From Bacillota bacterium (GTDB lineage: Bacteria; Bacillota; Clostridia; Acetivibrionales; DTU013): a stretch of 64,000 bases of DNA. Both the position numbers and the translations under genes were made by a program. Below are positions 18,673 through 28,310 of the stretch, piece after piece. A model generated the notes under the pieces. It searched no databases. It was not told where the DNA came from and saw nothing but the letters and a program-made list of their open reading frames with translations. Location of the stretch: assembly GCA_023426125.1 (NCBI GenBank), contig JAFABI010000103.1, positions 62,001 through 126,000 on the forward strand, given 5' to 3'. Each line of letters starts with the position of its first letter. Positions within the stretch are counted from its first letter, which is position 1.

Positions 18673-21027
18673 TCATTGTCTATTTTCAATCATCCTCAAT
18701 AAATACTCTCTGGGAGTTGTACCAAACTTCTTTTTAAATAGTCTGAAAAAATATGTCTCGTTTTCAATTCCTACCTTTTCCAGAACATTGCTTATATTAA
18801 GGTTGGTGTTTTTTAGTAAATCAAGAACCTTTGAAAGCCTTACTTCATTGATATATTCTGAAATTGACATATCTGCCGCATTCCTGAATATTCTGCTGAT
18901 ATATTGCGGAGACATCTTTAGCATATCCGCGATTTCTGTCATACAAAGCTGGCTGTCCGAGTAATTTTCACTAATAACCTTCTTAATTGTTTCAACTAAC
19001 ACCTTATTCTTTTCACTTCGATTATCCTTCTCTTCTTCGGGGATGTTTTCAAAAATTAGTAACAGATTCCCTTTTAGTACCTCCAGTGTTTCCATTTCGT
19101 AAAGCTGCTCTATCAAATTTCCGAAATCTATAGCGTATGTATTTAGTTTTCCTTGATTGATTTCGTCTAAAGCAGATTTAATGGTATTTAATAAGTGCAT
19201 CAGCGCCAAAATTATATTGTTATAATTCATGCTTGAAATATCATCAAATATTTTAGCGATGTCCTCTTTGATTTTGCCGATATTTGCATGCCTGATATCC
19301 TCCACAAGGCGCTTCTCTAACAAAGAGGGATAAGAAAATTGCAGATTATCCAGATTATTCTTTACTAACGGATGGGATATAACAGACATTTTCCCAAACA
19401 AACAACGGTATGAGATAAAATCCAGTGCTTGATTATAATGCCGGGCAATCTGTTCCCTGCTTTGAACCGTTTCACTGATTGAAAAGGAGACTGAAAGCTT
19501 ATAGTATTTATATATATACTCTTGCGCTTTCTTTATTAAAGCGATCAGCTTATCCCGGTAATCCCCCGCATTCATGCTGACTTCCGATAATACCGCTATT
19601 TGATCGGTGCCCATGTCAATCATTTCATTTTTAAATGCTTCGGATAACACTTCCGAGGCGATATTCATGATAGCAAATTTATAAATACCTCTGTCTCCCT
19701 GATCACAGCTTTTTTCAAAGTCAGGATAGCAGTCAATTTTAATAATACATACGACCAGCGGCCTATTGATATCGATGGAAAAATATTTTTCTTCCCGGAT
19801 TTTTTCAATATCTTCCTCTCTCATCGAAGCGCTGTCAATCAAAAGGTTTTTAAGATAGTACAGCGTCATGATTGATTTGTTTGAGTTTTTTTCCTCTCTA
19901 AATTGCTTTAGCCTATCGTTTGTGTATTTATACACCTGATTCAGATAAAAAAACTCATCCCGGAAATCCCCGGTATCAAGCTTTCTATTTTGCTCTGAAT
20001 TTAACTGCCTGATGAGGTTGGCAATCGGACTGTAAATGTTTCTTGAGATGGATATGATAGCAGCTAATGCCAATAAAAGCAAGATACCTGTTATCATAAG
20101 CAAGCTGGCTTTCATTTGTCTTATATACTGAAATAACTGATTATATGGCTGAGCCTTTAACAGGACCCAATCTGTATTTTCCAATTTTATATAGGTAATA
20201 AAGAAGTCCCGGCTGTTAATTTTTGACTTAAACAATCCAAAATCCTGGCTGCTATCGATACTTACATCGTTTTTATATGCATGATATATATCGTCGGTTG
20301 AAACCTCCTGAGCGTTGCCCTTTAGTCCCTTATCCTTGATAAATTCTCCCCGTTCATTTGCAATGAAAATTACACTATCCTTCTGTACATCTGTCATATT
20401 CAACATTTTTATATTATCGTACAGCCATTGGGTCTTAACATTGAGAATTACCCCTCCATCCATGTAATTGCTCCCATCCTTATCCTCGTACATGAAATAA
20501 GAAATAACATAGTCTTTCTCATCGCTTAATTTTTCACTGTTTTCGATACTTCTGAATACCGGCTTCAATACAGGAATTTGTTTATATTCAGCGACTATAC
20601 TCTTTTGTATAGTCTCATCGGCAAAAACTCCTCTATCCGAAAAGTATTGCTTCAGTTCACTATTGTATATGTAGATGGAATCTACCAGGGGAATTGCCTC
20701 AGTGATATTTGACACCTTGCGAAGGGATTCCATATGCCGGTTATAATATTCCTCCTCTCCCCTATAATACATAAGAGCCTTTATATCTGGCTTAAAATAA
20801 TTGAATATACAAAGATTTCTTGCCATTTCATTAATAAAATCGACATTATATTTTACCTGGTATAAAAACTTCTTATTGTAGTCATATTCATTCTTCATTA
20901 CATTTTTTTCAATATTATAATAGACAGTAAAGGCAAAGATGGACATGATTGAAAACAGCACCGCTGTGAATAATGAAATTATTTTATAAAAATACTTCTT
21001 TTTCCTTATGCTGCCTATAAATTTCAT
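18673..21027 (-). CDS. Membrane-anchored AraC-family regulator (one-component sensor)
   Basis: The protein has 784 residues: transmembrane helix 1 (about 15-37), an extracytoplasmic sensing domain, helix 2 (about 296-322), a HAMP-like linker, a middle domain, and a C-terminal AraC double helix-turn-helix (about 690-784, with ADMLKMSPQYISRIFRNAA and EKVGIENETYFFRLFKKKFG). This matches the YtdP/MsmR-like membrane AraC regulators that control sugar importer genes in Firmicutes. It is the best candidate in the window to bind the three conserved AAAGTATAG operator blocks at 28.2, 30.4 and 35.7 kb, since AraC proteins typically use spaced direct repeats beside the -35. That link is inference. Confidence 0.88.
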   Translation of the reverse strand: MKFIGSIRKKKYFYKIISLFTAVLFSIMSIFAFTVYYNIEKNVMKNEYDYNKKFLYQVKYNVDFINEMARNLCIFNYFKPDIKALMYYRGEEEYYNRHMESLRKVSNITEAIPLVDSIYIYNSELKQYFSDRGVFADETIQKSIVAEYKQIPVLKPVFRSIENSEKLSDEKDYVISYFMYEDKDGSNYMDGGVILNVKTQWLYDNIKMLNMTDVQKDSVIFIANERGEFIKDKGLKGNAQEVSTDDIYHAYKNDVSIDSSQDFGLFKSKINSRDFFITYIKLENTDWVLLKAQPYNQLFQYIRQMKASLLMITGILLLLALAAIISISRNIYSPIANLIRQLNSEQNRKLDTGDFRDEFFYLNQVYKYTNDRLKQFREEKNSNKSIMTLYYLKNLLIDSASMREEDIEKIREEKYFSIDINRPLVVCIIKIDCYPDFEKSCDQGDRGIYKFAIMNIASEVLSEAFKNEMIDMGTDQIAVLSEVSMNAGDYRDKLIALIKKAQEYIYKYYKLSVSFSISETVQSREQIARHYNQALDFISYRCLFGKMSVISHPLVKNNLDNLQFSYPSLLEKRLVEDIRHANIGKIKEDIAKIFDDISSMNYNNIILALMHLLNTIKSALDEINQGKLNTYAIDFGNLIEQLYEMETLEVLKGNLLLIFENIPEEEKDNRSEKNKVLVETIKKVISENYSDSQLCMTEIADMLKMSPQYISRIFRNAADMSISEYINEVRLSKVLDLLKNTNLNISNVLEKVGIENETYFFRLFKKKFGTTPREYLLRMIENRQ

Positions 21028-21174
21028 TATACCGCATCCAGTCCTTTCTTTTCCAAGCTATCTCAACAAGTGCTTCTATAAGAACCCGTCTAATAGTCCC
21101 ATTGCATTGGCCATTATGGCTGATTTTATTACTTTCAATTCAATTATATCAGCCCCTATGAAGGTTTTCAAATG

Positions 21175-21236
21175 AAGACGTGGGGACGATTCTTCTATTT
21201 TGCCAAGGGAAGACAGAAGAACCGTCCCCATGTCTT
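21175..21236. repeat. Palindromic GGGGACGGTTCT-type repeat after the sugar isomerase gene
   Basis: Two imperfect arms (AAGACGTGGGGACGATTCTT and its near complement) form a hairpin starting six bases after the stop of the isomerase gene on the minus strand. It may act as the operon terminator. Related sequences occur at 24556-24600, 45534-45598 and 59052-59237. Confidence 0.6.
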
Positions 21237-21242
21237 TTGCCT

Positions 21243-22070
21243 CTATAGCATGAGGTTCTTCATAAAACTTATGGTATAGTTCAGACCTTTTTCTCCTAAT
21301 TCACCGGTCCAATGACGAGAATGAGGTTCAATACTGAGCCCCCCCTTATAACCGACTGAATAAAGAACAGACATGAAGCTGCCCCAATCAGTCTGATCAA
21401 GACCTGCAGGCGGATCATCATAGCGTTTGCCACCGATGGTAAGAGAACCCTTTATATGAACATGATAAAACCTGTGACCCCAATCAGCCATTTCCTTCAG
21501 GTAATCCCCTCCATCGCCTATGGAATGCGATGGATCAAATTTAATCCCTAGATCGCACAATTCCCCATGAATCAGCTTCCATGCAGACGGCTCAACTATA
21601 AAGCTGTTCCCGCGACAATTGTATGTTGATATTTTTACATTTCTGCTTTTACCATAATCAATCAATTTCCCCAGAAACTCAATAGCCCCTGTCGCATTCC
21701 TATAGAGTGACAGACCTTCTACAAAGTTGCAGCCGCAGACAAAGTTTGGACAGCCGATTACGCCGGATGCGTCAATTATGCGGCAGGATTGCTCCAGCTC
21801 CTCCTTTATGATTTTTCCATTGGAGTCGATTCTGTCAGAACCCCAGCGTCCGATTGAACCAACTCCTACACCGCTTTCTTCAGTACATTCTTTAAGGAGA
21901 TTTTCATTTTTTACCAACAAATCAATATTAGCATAGGATTGCTTTTCGCTTCCACGCTCTCCATTGATGCAAAATTCCAAAAAATCCAGTCCCTTTGCTT
22001 TTGTAGCTTGAAAAAGCTCAATATTCTTTGCGGCCTCCTCATATACGGAACCTATAATGCCTAATTTCAT
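21243..22070 (-). CDS. Sugar phosphate isomerase/epimerase (xylose isomerase-like TIM barrel)
   Basis: The 275 residues fit the AP endonuclease 2/xylose isomerase-like fold. MKLGIIGS at the start and metal-ligand-bearing strands such as GIKFDPSHS, YHVHIKG and GGLSIEPHSRHW (Asp, His, Glu ligands) are visible. It would isomerise or epimerise a keto-sugar or inositol-type intermediate. It is the last gene of the importer operon 28154-21243, so it likely acts on the imported sugar. The exact substrate cannot be assigned. Confidence 0.8.
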   Translation of the reverse strand: MKLGIIGSVYEEAAKNIELFQATKAKGLDFLEFCINGERGSEKQSYANIDLLVKNENLLKECTEESGVGVGSIGRWGSDRIDSNGKIIKEELEQSCRIIDASGVIGCPNFVCGCNFVEGLSLYRNATGAIEFLGKLIDYGKSRNVKISTYNCRGNSFIVEPSAWKLIHGELCDLGIKFDPSHSIGDGGDYLKEMADWGHRFYHVHIKGSLTIGGKRYDDPPAGLDQTDWGSFMSVLYSVGYKGGLSIEPHSRHWTGELGEKGLNYTISFMKNLML

Positions 22071-22128
22071 AACTACCTCATTTCTGCTGCTATCACTGCA
22101 GCCTACATAATAATCTCAACAATCCCAT

Positions 22129-24417
22129 CTATTTTTTAATATCCATTGAAGAAACAACTTCTATTTGCTTTGGTACAACAGCATTTATAATCACGCCATC
22201 ATCTTTTCTTTCCACACTTATTTCGATTATGCCAAATGGTGTCGGTACTTTGCCACGTGCCCATTTTAAGTCGGAAATGCATGGATTTACAGCAACCTTC
22301 TTAAAGCCTGCCTCTACCGGCATTATGCCAAGTACTTTAGCCGGCATTTGATAGGTAGGTGTTCCGCCCCAGGCATGGCTATAATCACATTCAAATCCAT
22401 CCCACACTTCCTTAAGGCTATCTTCATTTTCTGAAAGCAGCTTTCCCCATCTTCTCATTTGCTCATTTCCATATTTATCAAATAATCCGGCATGGTGAAT
22501 GGCATTTAAAATAAAGTGCATGAAATATGGCTGTGCCTGTATTAATTCCTTATCATTCACAACCTTTTCCATGATGCTCCTTTGTATTTCAACCGGTGCC
22601 AGATCAAATAATACTGCAAGTGAATTTGTGTGCTGGCTAAAATATGTGCCCTCCTCATCCTCCGGCATCCAAACACCTGAAATACTCGGTATGTCACCAT
22701 TTTTCCCATCACAGTAAAGTCCTTTTTCTTCCACATATAATTCGGTATTGAAAGACTCTTTTATAGCTGCCGCTGCCTTGGTGTATTCTTTTCTCTTTTC
22801 TGAATCGCATAATATTTCACAAATATATGCCCCATTTAGAAGAGCCTTATAATACAAGGCGGTCATATACGAAACGCCCATAACCTTTGGAGGATGATGC
22901 AGATTATGCCTGCCAACCGGTACCCAGTCCATAAACATATAGTTTGGCGCATTGTCAACCAAACCGCTTTTACCCACATAGCCTGCAAATAATTTTAGAA
23001 GAAGAGAAACCTCGCTTCTTGTTTGTGAAAAAATCCCATCGTCCCCGGTATATTTATAATAGTCAACCAGCATCTCTATCCATAAAAGGCTGTAGCTGGT
23101 GTGAAACATGACTCCCGCCTTTTGCCTTATCAGGCTTGCCGTTCTCAATATATCCAACCGTGTCAGCCATTTGTCTCCAAAGGTATAATAGTTCATAAGG
23201 CTTTCAATATAATAATCCCCCGCACAGCCGAGTGGCTCCTGATGAACGGGTGAATCCAAATGATATGACTGTCTGCATATCTGATTGGTCCATCTTCCTG
23301 CTTTATATACTCTATTAAGCAGCTCATCACTACATTCAAAATCCCCTGCATAATCAACCGGATAGCAAGAGAAAACTACTTCAGGGGTAATCACTATCGG
23401 TTTTGTAAATGTACCCAGCCTGATTTGCAAAAACCTTATACTTTGTAATCGTATACTCCTGTACTCAAATTCACCGTCTTCCAGATAAAACCTCTCGGTA
23501 AACTCATCCTTACCCGGCATTTCCTGCGAAGAGATCTCCAGCTTGATACCTTTTTCGCCTTCCACCTTAAAAGAGGTAAAGCCTGAATAAATCTTTCCGA
23601 AATCAAGCCAAAAAGAAATATGGCTTCCGGGTGTCACTGTGATTTTTCCATCCTTCTCCGCTACTCTGCCCTTATATTGTTCAAAGGGCACGATGATATT
23701 CTTGAATTTTACGATACCTTCAGCCAGATGCGGAATTTCCTTCGGTATCAGTTCCCATATGCTTTCTGTGAATTTTGCATTTCTGTAATGGCTGTCATCA
23801 AAATCACTGCCGTGTATCCCCTTCAATTCCTTTTGGAAGGAATACGTGTTATCATCCAAAAAAGCGGAATTCAAAAATCCTTTAAAGCCTTCATCCGATT
23901 TAATAATTTCACTTGCAGCATCTTTATAATCAACAATAGCTTCCAGAAGCATCCCGCCATGCCCCATTGAAGAATCCGCCCAAACCTGCGGCTGAAGCAA
24001 AACCTCCGCAACAATCACATTGTCTCCGTCATGAAAATAATCCGCCACCTGGTATCCATCGTAGAACCAGTAAGACAGCGGCTCTCTATTGCCACAGTCT
24101 CCGCCAACCTCTGCAGGACCTCTCCCAACCATTTTACCATTAATATAAAGTCTGTATTTGCTGTCTGCACTTATCCACAGCCTTATATTCCTGATTTCCT
24201 TTACCAATTTGACCTGTTTCCTGAAAAAAGCAACACATTGCTTCTCGCCTTTTCTATCACACTCCACCGTATAAACGCTTTTCTGATACTCCGGATAAGC
24301 TTCATCGTCAAGCCATATCCACCGCCCCTGCCAGGGTGTTTCCTTCTTGGTTTTACTGATATCAAAATCATGTCCTTTTGCAATAAAGTTATCCGCTCGT
24401 TCTACTATTTTCAACAT
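22129..24417 (-). CDS. GH78-like alpha-L-rhamnosidase family protein
   Basis: This protein of about 762 residues starts with a beta-sandwich carbohydrate-binding-like region (RLWISADSKYRLYINGKMVG, as in rhamnosidase N-domains). An (alpha/alpha)6 barrel follows, with LDSPVHQEPLGCAGDYYIES, LLWIEMLVDYYKYTGDD and HAWGGTPTYQMPAKVLGI, closing with a small beta domain (AVNPCISDLKWARGKVPTPFG). The arrangement matches GH78. No signal peptide is present, so it is cytoplasmic. The ATG at 24417 has no ribosome site of its own and overlaps the end of a 30-codon frame that has one, so its translation may depend on that leader. It follows the binding protein gene of the importer. Confidence 0.83.
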   Translation of the reverse strand: MLKIVERADNFIAKGHDFDISKTKKETPWQGRWIWLDDEAYPEYQKSVYTVECDRKGEKQCVAFFRKQVKLVKEIRNIRLWISADSKYRLYINGKMVGRGPAEVGGDCGNREPLSYWFYDGYQVADYFHDGDNVIVAEVLLQPQVWADSSMGHGGMLLEAIVDYKDAASEIIKSDEGFKGFLNSAFLDDNTYSFQKELKGIHGSDFDDSHYRNAKFTESIWELIPKEIPHLAEGIVKFKNIIVPFEQYKGRVAEKDGKITVTPGSHISFWLDFGKIYSGFTSFKVEGEKGIKLEISSQEMPGKDEFTERFYLEDGEFEYRSIRLQSIRFLQIRLGTFTKPIVITPEVVFSCYPVDYAGDFECSDELLNRVYKAGRWTNQICRQSYHLDSPVHQEPLGCAGDYYIESLMNYYTFGDKWLTRLDILRTASLIRQKAGVMFHTSYSLLWIEMLVDYYKYTGDDGIFSQTRSEVSLLLKLFAGYVGKSGLVDNAPNYMFMDWVPVGRHNLHHPPKVMGVSYMTALYYKALLNGAYICEILCDSEKRKEYTKAAAAIKESFNTELYVEEKGLYCDGKNGDIPSISGVWMPEDEEGTYFSQHTNSLAVLFDLAPVEIQRSIMEKVVNDKELIQAQPYFMHFILNAIHHAGLFDKYGNEQMRRWGKLLSENEDSLKEVWDGFECDYSHAWGGTPTYQMPAKVLGIMPVEAGFKKVAVNPCISDLKWARGKVPTPFGIIEISVERKDDGVIINAVVPKQIEVVSSMDIKK

Positions 24418-24503
24418 TGTTCTATTTTTAAATAAGCCGGTATATGTGCGAACCCCGCTATACCACCGCACCCTATTAATCCTGCTTTTATTTTTTTGCC
24501 CAT
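24411..24503 (-). pseudogene. 30-codon N-terminal remnant of a Gfo/Idh/MocA oxidoreductase
   Basis: A good ribosome site (GGAGG, eight bases ahead) precedes an ATG at 24503 encoding KKIKAGLIGCGGIAGFAHIP. This is the Rossmann beta-alpha-beta start of Gfo/Idh/MocA dehydrogenases, with its GxGGIA dinucleotide-binding loop. The frame stops after YLKIEQC, and the next gene's ATG overlaps this stop (ATGTTGA). The rest of the dehydrogenase (normally about 330-400 residues) is absent. The likely history is an internal deletion that joined the start of a dehydrogenase gene to the rhamnosidase gene, leaving a leader peptide that may couple translation. Confidence 0.6.
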
Positions 24504-24555
24504 AAAAATCATCCTCCAGGTGTTTCTTCCTATGGCAGCTATTTTCTTCCCAACA

Positions 24556-24600
24556 AAGAAACAAAGGGGACGGAAGCGCCCGAACCATCCCCTTGCTTCA
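24556..24600. repeat. Palindromic GGGGACGG-type repeat
   Basis: Imperfect arms (GAAACAAAGGGGACGG and CCATCCCCTTGCTTC) form a hairpin between the binding-protein gene and the truncated dehydrogenase leader. It belongs to the same dispersed family as 21175-21236 and the 45 and 59 kb elements. As an mRNA hairpin, it could protect the upstream binding-protein message. Confidence 0.5.
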
Positions 24601-24617
24601 TATTTCACACGATCGTA

Positions 24618-26159
24618 TTATTTGCCGTTCGCCTTCCTCCATTCATCAATTTTCGCCTGCACATCATCTCTAACCTTGTCAAATCCGGCTTTCTTGCCTT
24701 TCTCTATGAGACCCGGCAGAAATTTTTCGGGGTCTTCAATACCATACAAAAGCTGTGGTGCGGCTTCCGTGTATACTGCATTGAGTGCAGCCAGTTCTGT
24801 CTTCATTGGCTCGGTGTTGTAGTTAAATCCAAGCAGCGGGGAGGCTTGAGCATTATCATTTATTTCCAGTCTTTGCTTAAAAACATCGGGATCTGTTCCA
24901 TTCAGCAGGTATGCACTGAACGAGTTGCCCATTTCCCATGCTGCATTTGTGTTGTTGTAGCCGCTATCCGGAATCAATTCAACGGTATTCTCCGAGATTT
25001 TCTTGTAATGCTTATTTTCTATCCCATATACAAGGGTGTTGTACAGCTCTTTATCGGAGAACAGCAGGTCATAGAACATTACCGCCCTCTCAGGGTTTTT
25101 GGAAGTCTTGCTCACACCTGTCATTGTCCCCATTATTCCGGATGTCTCAACCATAGGCGGCATAAGCGGTATACCATAGACATCCAATCCGGTTTGAGCC
25201 TTCGATGACTCCTCGTTGCCCGGCATGATGTTACCGCCTCCCCATAATGCATATTTTCCTGCTTTGACATCCTCATTAAACATTTTATCAGCAATAAATC
25301 CATCCTTACGTATAAATCCGTTCAGATAATATTTTCTTACAAGATCAGCCCTCTGCCTGTACGCCTTTGTCTCGTACAGGTTGACCACCTTCAGCTCCGG
25401 GTCGTTTTCATTAACAACAAACATGCCTGATCCGGGTACCGCCCCCCAATACAATGCTCCGGTATCAGGATCCGTATATGCCATAGGACTGACTCTCAAG
25501 GGGTATACGCCTGTCTCCCCTTCCTTCACCTTTGCCATGAAGGGCTCCAGATCCTCAAGCTTCTTTATGTCTTCTTTTTTAACGCCGTATTTGTCCATCA
25601 ACGCCTTGTTTCCTGTTATCCCGTAAACATTTGCATACATTTGATAGTTGAGAATCCCATACAGCTTTCCGTCCACTCTTGCCGCATCCCAATATTTCTC
25701 GGGAATTGTTGACAAAATGTTCTGCCCGTACTTTTTCAACAATTCATCAAGCTCTACATAGGCTCCTTTGCTTACCTTCTTACTGTAGACGTTCGCCCAT
25801 GAAGACGTAAAGCACATGTCGAATACTTCGTTGGCGCCTATTTTAACATCCATCTTCTGTTCCAGGGTGCCAAAGTCAATAAGGTTAAGCTTCAAGGTAG
25901 CGTTGATTTTTTCCTTAAGCGTCTTATTTACCACCTCAAGTACCGCCGGAAGGTCTGCAACATCGTTTTCGTCTCCGCCTATATACCATTCCAGTTCTAC
26001 CGGCGGTAATGCCTGTTCTGTTGTTGAGGCAGCCGTGCTGTTCGGAGTAGTCGTTCCTTCAGGCTGCGCCGACTTTCCGCACCCGGTAAAAGTGATTGCT
26101 ACCGCAAATACCAGTACCAGTGCCAGACAGGTTGTGATCATCTTTCTTACTTTGTACAT
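24618..26159 (-). CDS. ABC importer sugar-binding lipoprotein (LipO/YtcQ-like)
   Basis: This 513-residue extracellular binding protein has a signal peptide and lipobox ITFTGC (Cys near residue 27), a Ser/Thr-rich linker, and family-1 features such as LEWYIGGDEND, YGILNYQMYANVYG and KTSKNPERAVMFYDLL. The length exceeds that of maltose-type proteins and fits the LipO/YtcQ group that pairs with LplB- and YtcP-like permeases. It has a GGGAGG ribosome site. It is the third gene of the importer operon. The associated rhamnosidase, GH36 and lyase-like genes suggest a plant cell-wall or host-glycan oligosaccharide. Confidence 0.92.
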   Translation of the reverse strand: MYKVRKMITTCLALVLVFAVAITFTGCGKSAQPEGTTTPNSTAASTTEQALPPVELEWYIGGDENDVADLPAVLEVVNKTLKEKINATLKLNLIDFGTLEQKMDVKIGANEVFDMCFTSSWANVYSKKVSKGAYVELDELLKKYGQNILSTIPEKYWDAARVDGKLYGILNYQMYANVYGITGNKALMDKYGVKKEDIKKLEDLEPFMAKVKEGETGVYPLRVSPMAYTDPDTGALYWGAVPGSGMFVVNENDPELKVVNLYETKAYRQRADLVRKYYLNGFIRKDGFIADKMFNEDVKAGKYALWGGGNIMPGNEESSKAQTGLDVYGIPLMPPMVETSGIMGTMTGVSKTSKNPERAVMFYDLLFSDKELYNTLVYGIENKHYKKISENTVELIPDSGYNNTNAAWEMGNSFSAYLLNGTDPDVFKQRLEINDNAQASPLLGFNYNTEPMKTELAALNAVYTEAAPQLLYGIEDPEKFLPGLIEKGKKAGFDKVRDDVQAKIDEWRKANGK

Positions 26160-26213
26160 TTCAAATCCTCCCTTGATTATAATTATATATTGAAACCGTT
26201 AACACGGCTGCAA

Positions 26214-27161
26214 TCATCCTTTTAACGAGCCTATTGTAATGCCTCTGACAAAATACTTCTGGAAGAACGGGAATACAAACAGCATTGGACCCGCCGCCAT
26301 GACACACATAGCCATCCTCGCAGACAGCTGCGGCAGCTTTACTATATCCGCCCCAACGTTCTTTGCGATCCCCTGGCTCATTACCTTTGACAAGAAGCTT
26401 ATGTTGGACAAAATACGGTACAAAAGAAATTGCAGGGTGACTAATCTATTGTTGTCAATGTAAAGCAAGGACAGCCACCAATCATTCCAGTACATCAGCG
26501 CATAGAACAGCCCTACTGTAGCAAGACCCGCCTTGGATAATGGGATTACTATCCTGAAGAATATCCGAAATTCACCTGCGCCGTCTATCTTGGCAGATTC
26601 AATCAGTGCACCAGGAATACTAAGCAGAAAGCCCCTCATTAAAAATATAAATCCTACATTCACCAGGTAAGGTACAAATAGGACAAACAGAGTATTCTTC
26701 ATATGCAAATACTTTGAAATAAGTATGTACGTTGGGATAAGACCTCCATTGAACATTGTGGAGAAGAATACGATGAAGGAAGTGATATTCCTGTATTTGT
26801 AGTCCCTTCTTGTCGTTGTATAGGCTAGCATACAGGATATGAGAAGTCCCAGAGAAGAGCCTGCCAGAGTGACAATGATGGTGATCATATACGCATTAAG
26901 TATCTGTCCCGGTCTTTTTAGGATATAGCTATATGCTGAAAAACTTAGCTTTTCAGGAATTAATCTATAGCCATGCTTGACAAGCTCCATTTCATCGGAA
27001 AGAGAAATGGAGACAACCAATAAGATGGGAACCACGCAAAAAAGACAGAATAGGATGATGATTAAATGTATGGAGAATTGTCCAACACTAAATCGGGGTT
27101 TGCCTCTTATTTCGTTGTTTTTTGTTTTATTACTTATCGCATTATTTTTTACTGTATCCAT
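26214..27161 (-). CDS. ABC sugar importer permease (YtcP/LplC-like)
   Basis: This binding-protein-dependent permease has six predicted helices and the EAA-loop motif ESAKIDGAGEFRIFFRIVIPL typical of MalG-type subunits, shown here as the core AKIDGAGEFRIF. The ending RGITIGSLKG is the usual C-terminus of YtcP/LplC proteins. GAGGTG lies five bases before the ATG at 27161, so that start is preferred over the longer frame (TTG 27173). It pairs with the permease upstream. No ATPase gene is in the operon, so a shared MsmX/MalK-like ATPase elsewhere must energise it. Confidence 0.92.
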   Translation of the reverse strand: MDTVKNNAISNKTKNNEIRGKPRFSVGQFSIHLIIILFCLFCVVPILLVVSISLSDEMELVKHGYRLIPEKLSFSAYSYILKRPGQILNAYMITIIVTLAGSSLGLLISCMLAYTTTRRDYKYRNITSFIVFFSTMFNGGLIPTYILISKYLHMKNTLFVLFVPYLVNVGFIFLMRGFLLSIPGALIESAKIDGAGEFRIFFRIVIPLSKAGLATVGLFYALMYWNDWWLSLLYIDNNRLVTLQFLLYRILSNISFLSKVMSQGIAKNVGADIVKLPQLSARMAMCVMAAGPMLFVFPFFQKYFVRGITIGSLKG

Positions 27162-27218
27162 TTCACACCTCAATAATCGCTGAAATATACTACCGGAGCC
27201 TTGGAATCCAGACGTTCC

Positions 27219-28154
27219 TTAGAATAAGGAATTTTCATAGCTAACTTTTCTTACGATCCAGTTCGTCGTCAATACCAGTATAAGACCTACAACAGATTGG
27301 AAAAGCCCTGCCGCAGTACCCATTCCTATATCGCCAAAGGCATTACGGTACACAAATGTATCTATAACGTCAGTAACCGGATAGAGAGACGGTGAATCCA
27401 GCGTCAGCTGGAAAAACATCCCGAAATCAGCTCTGAATATGCTTGCTATGGCAAGTATCAACATAATAATGACAATCGGCTTCAGAAAAGGTAAGGATAT
27501 ATGCCTTATCTGCTGCAGTCTTGTAGCGCCGTCAAGCTCCGATGCTTCATAATACTCAGGGTCAATTCCCATCAATGCTGTGTAATACACTATTGCACCA
27601 TACCCGGCGCCTTTCCATATATTGGCTAGCGTAAGCAGCCATGGCCAATACTTTGGTTCATTGTACCAGAAGACTCCCTCCTGACCTATGGATTTTAATA
27701 TTGAGTTTATCAGCCCCGAATCCATATCAAAGAGACCAACAAAGATGTAGCTGATAACCACCCACGAGAGAAAGTGCGGAAAGAACATGACAGTTTGATA
27801 AACCTTCACTGACCTGCGGGTCATTTCACTTAACATTAACGCAAAGACCACCTGAAAAAACAGCCCTGTCGATATAAAAAGCGCATTCATGAACAATGTG
27901 TTCCTGGTGATTCTAAAAGCGTACTCTGTTGAAAAAAGGAACTCAAAATTTTTAAACCCAACCCATGGACTCCCGAAAAAGCCCAAATCATACCTGAAAT
28001 CCTTGAACGCTATGATGATCCCAAACATGGGAACGTAGATAAAGAGTAATATGAAAAGAAGTCCGGGCAGACTTAAGAAAAACAAACCCCAATTCATGTC
28101 AGATTTCTTGCGTTTCTTGTGCTGCTTATCTGTTAAAGCCGAAACTACCTCCAA
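27219..28154 (-). CDS. ABC sugar importer permease (LplB-like)
   Basis: This 311-residue MalF-type permease has MFGIIIAFKDF near the start, typical of LplB, and the EAA motif EASELDGATRLQQIRHI. It starts at TTG 28154 after AAAGGTGG. It is the first gene of the importer operon and lies about 70 bases after a conserved promoter/operator block (28226-28310), so the whole operon (28154-21243) is probably induced together with the GH36 and glycyl radical operons. Confidence 0.92.
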   Translation of the reverse strand: MEVVSALTDKQHKKRKKSDMNWGLFFLSLPGLLFILLFIYVPMFGIIIAFKDFRYDLGFFGSPWVGFKNFEFLFSTEYAFRITRNTLFMNALFISTGLFFQVVFALMLSEMTRRSVKVYQTVMFFPHFLSWVVISYIFVGLFDMDSGLINSILKSIGQEGVFWYNEPKYWPWLLTLANIWKGAGYGAIVYYTALMGIDPEYYEASELDGATRLQQIRHISLPFLKPIVIIMLILAIASIFRADFGMFFQLTLDSPSLYPVTDVIDTFVYRNAFGDIGMGTAAGLFQSVVGLILVLTTNWIVRKVSYENSLF

Positions 28155-28225
28155 AGTGCACCCACCTTTCCGATTTCCAGTATGAAGAACCTATACGTTC
28201 TGATCGTATGTTCTGCACATTTTAG

Positions 28226-28310
28226 ATTATTATTTATTTTCACCCAAACGTAAACTATACTTTAGTCAATTGGCCTATACTTTTTTACTATGTTTTTTGT
28301 ACTATACTTT
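28226..28310 (-). promoter_or_regulatory. Regulon promoter/operator block, copy 1 (importer operon)
   Basis: Read on the minus strand, AAAGTATAG boxes at 28302-28310, 28275-28283 and 28255-28263 (plus a degenerate AAAACATAG at 28288-28296) lead into -35 TTTACG (28249-28254), a 17-base spacer and -10 AATAAT (28226-28231). The last box abuts the -35, as for a class II activator. The first box overlaps the stop codon of the GH36 gene. It aligns over about 85 bases with the blocks at 30.4 and 35.7 kb. Confidence 0.75.
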
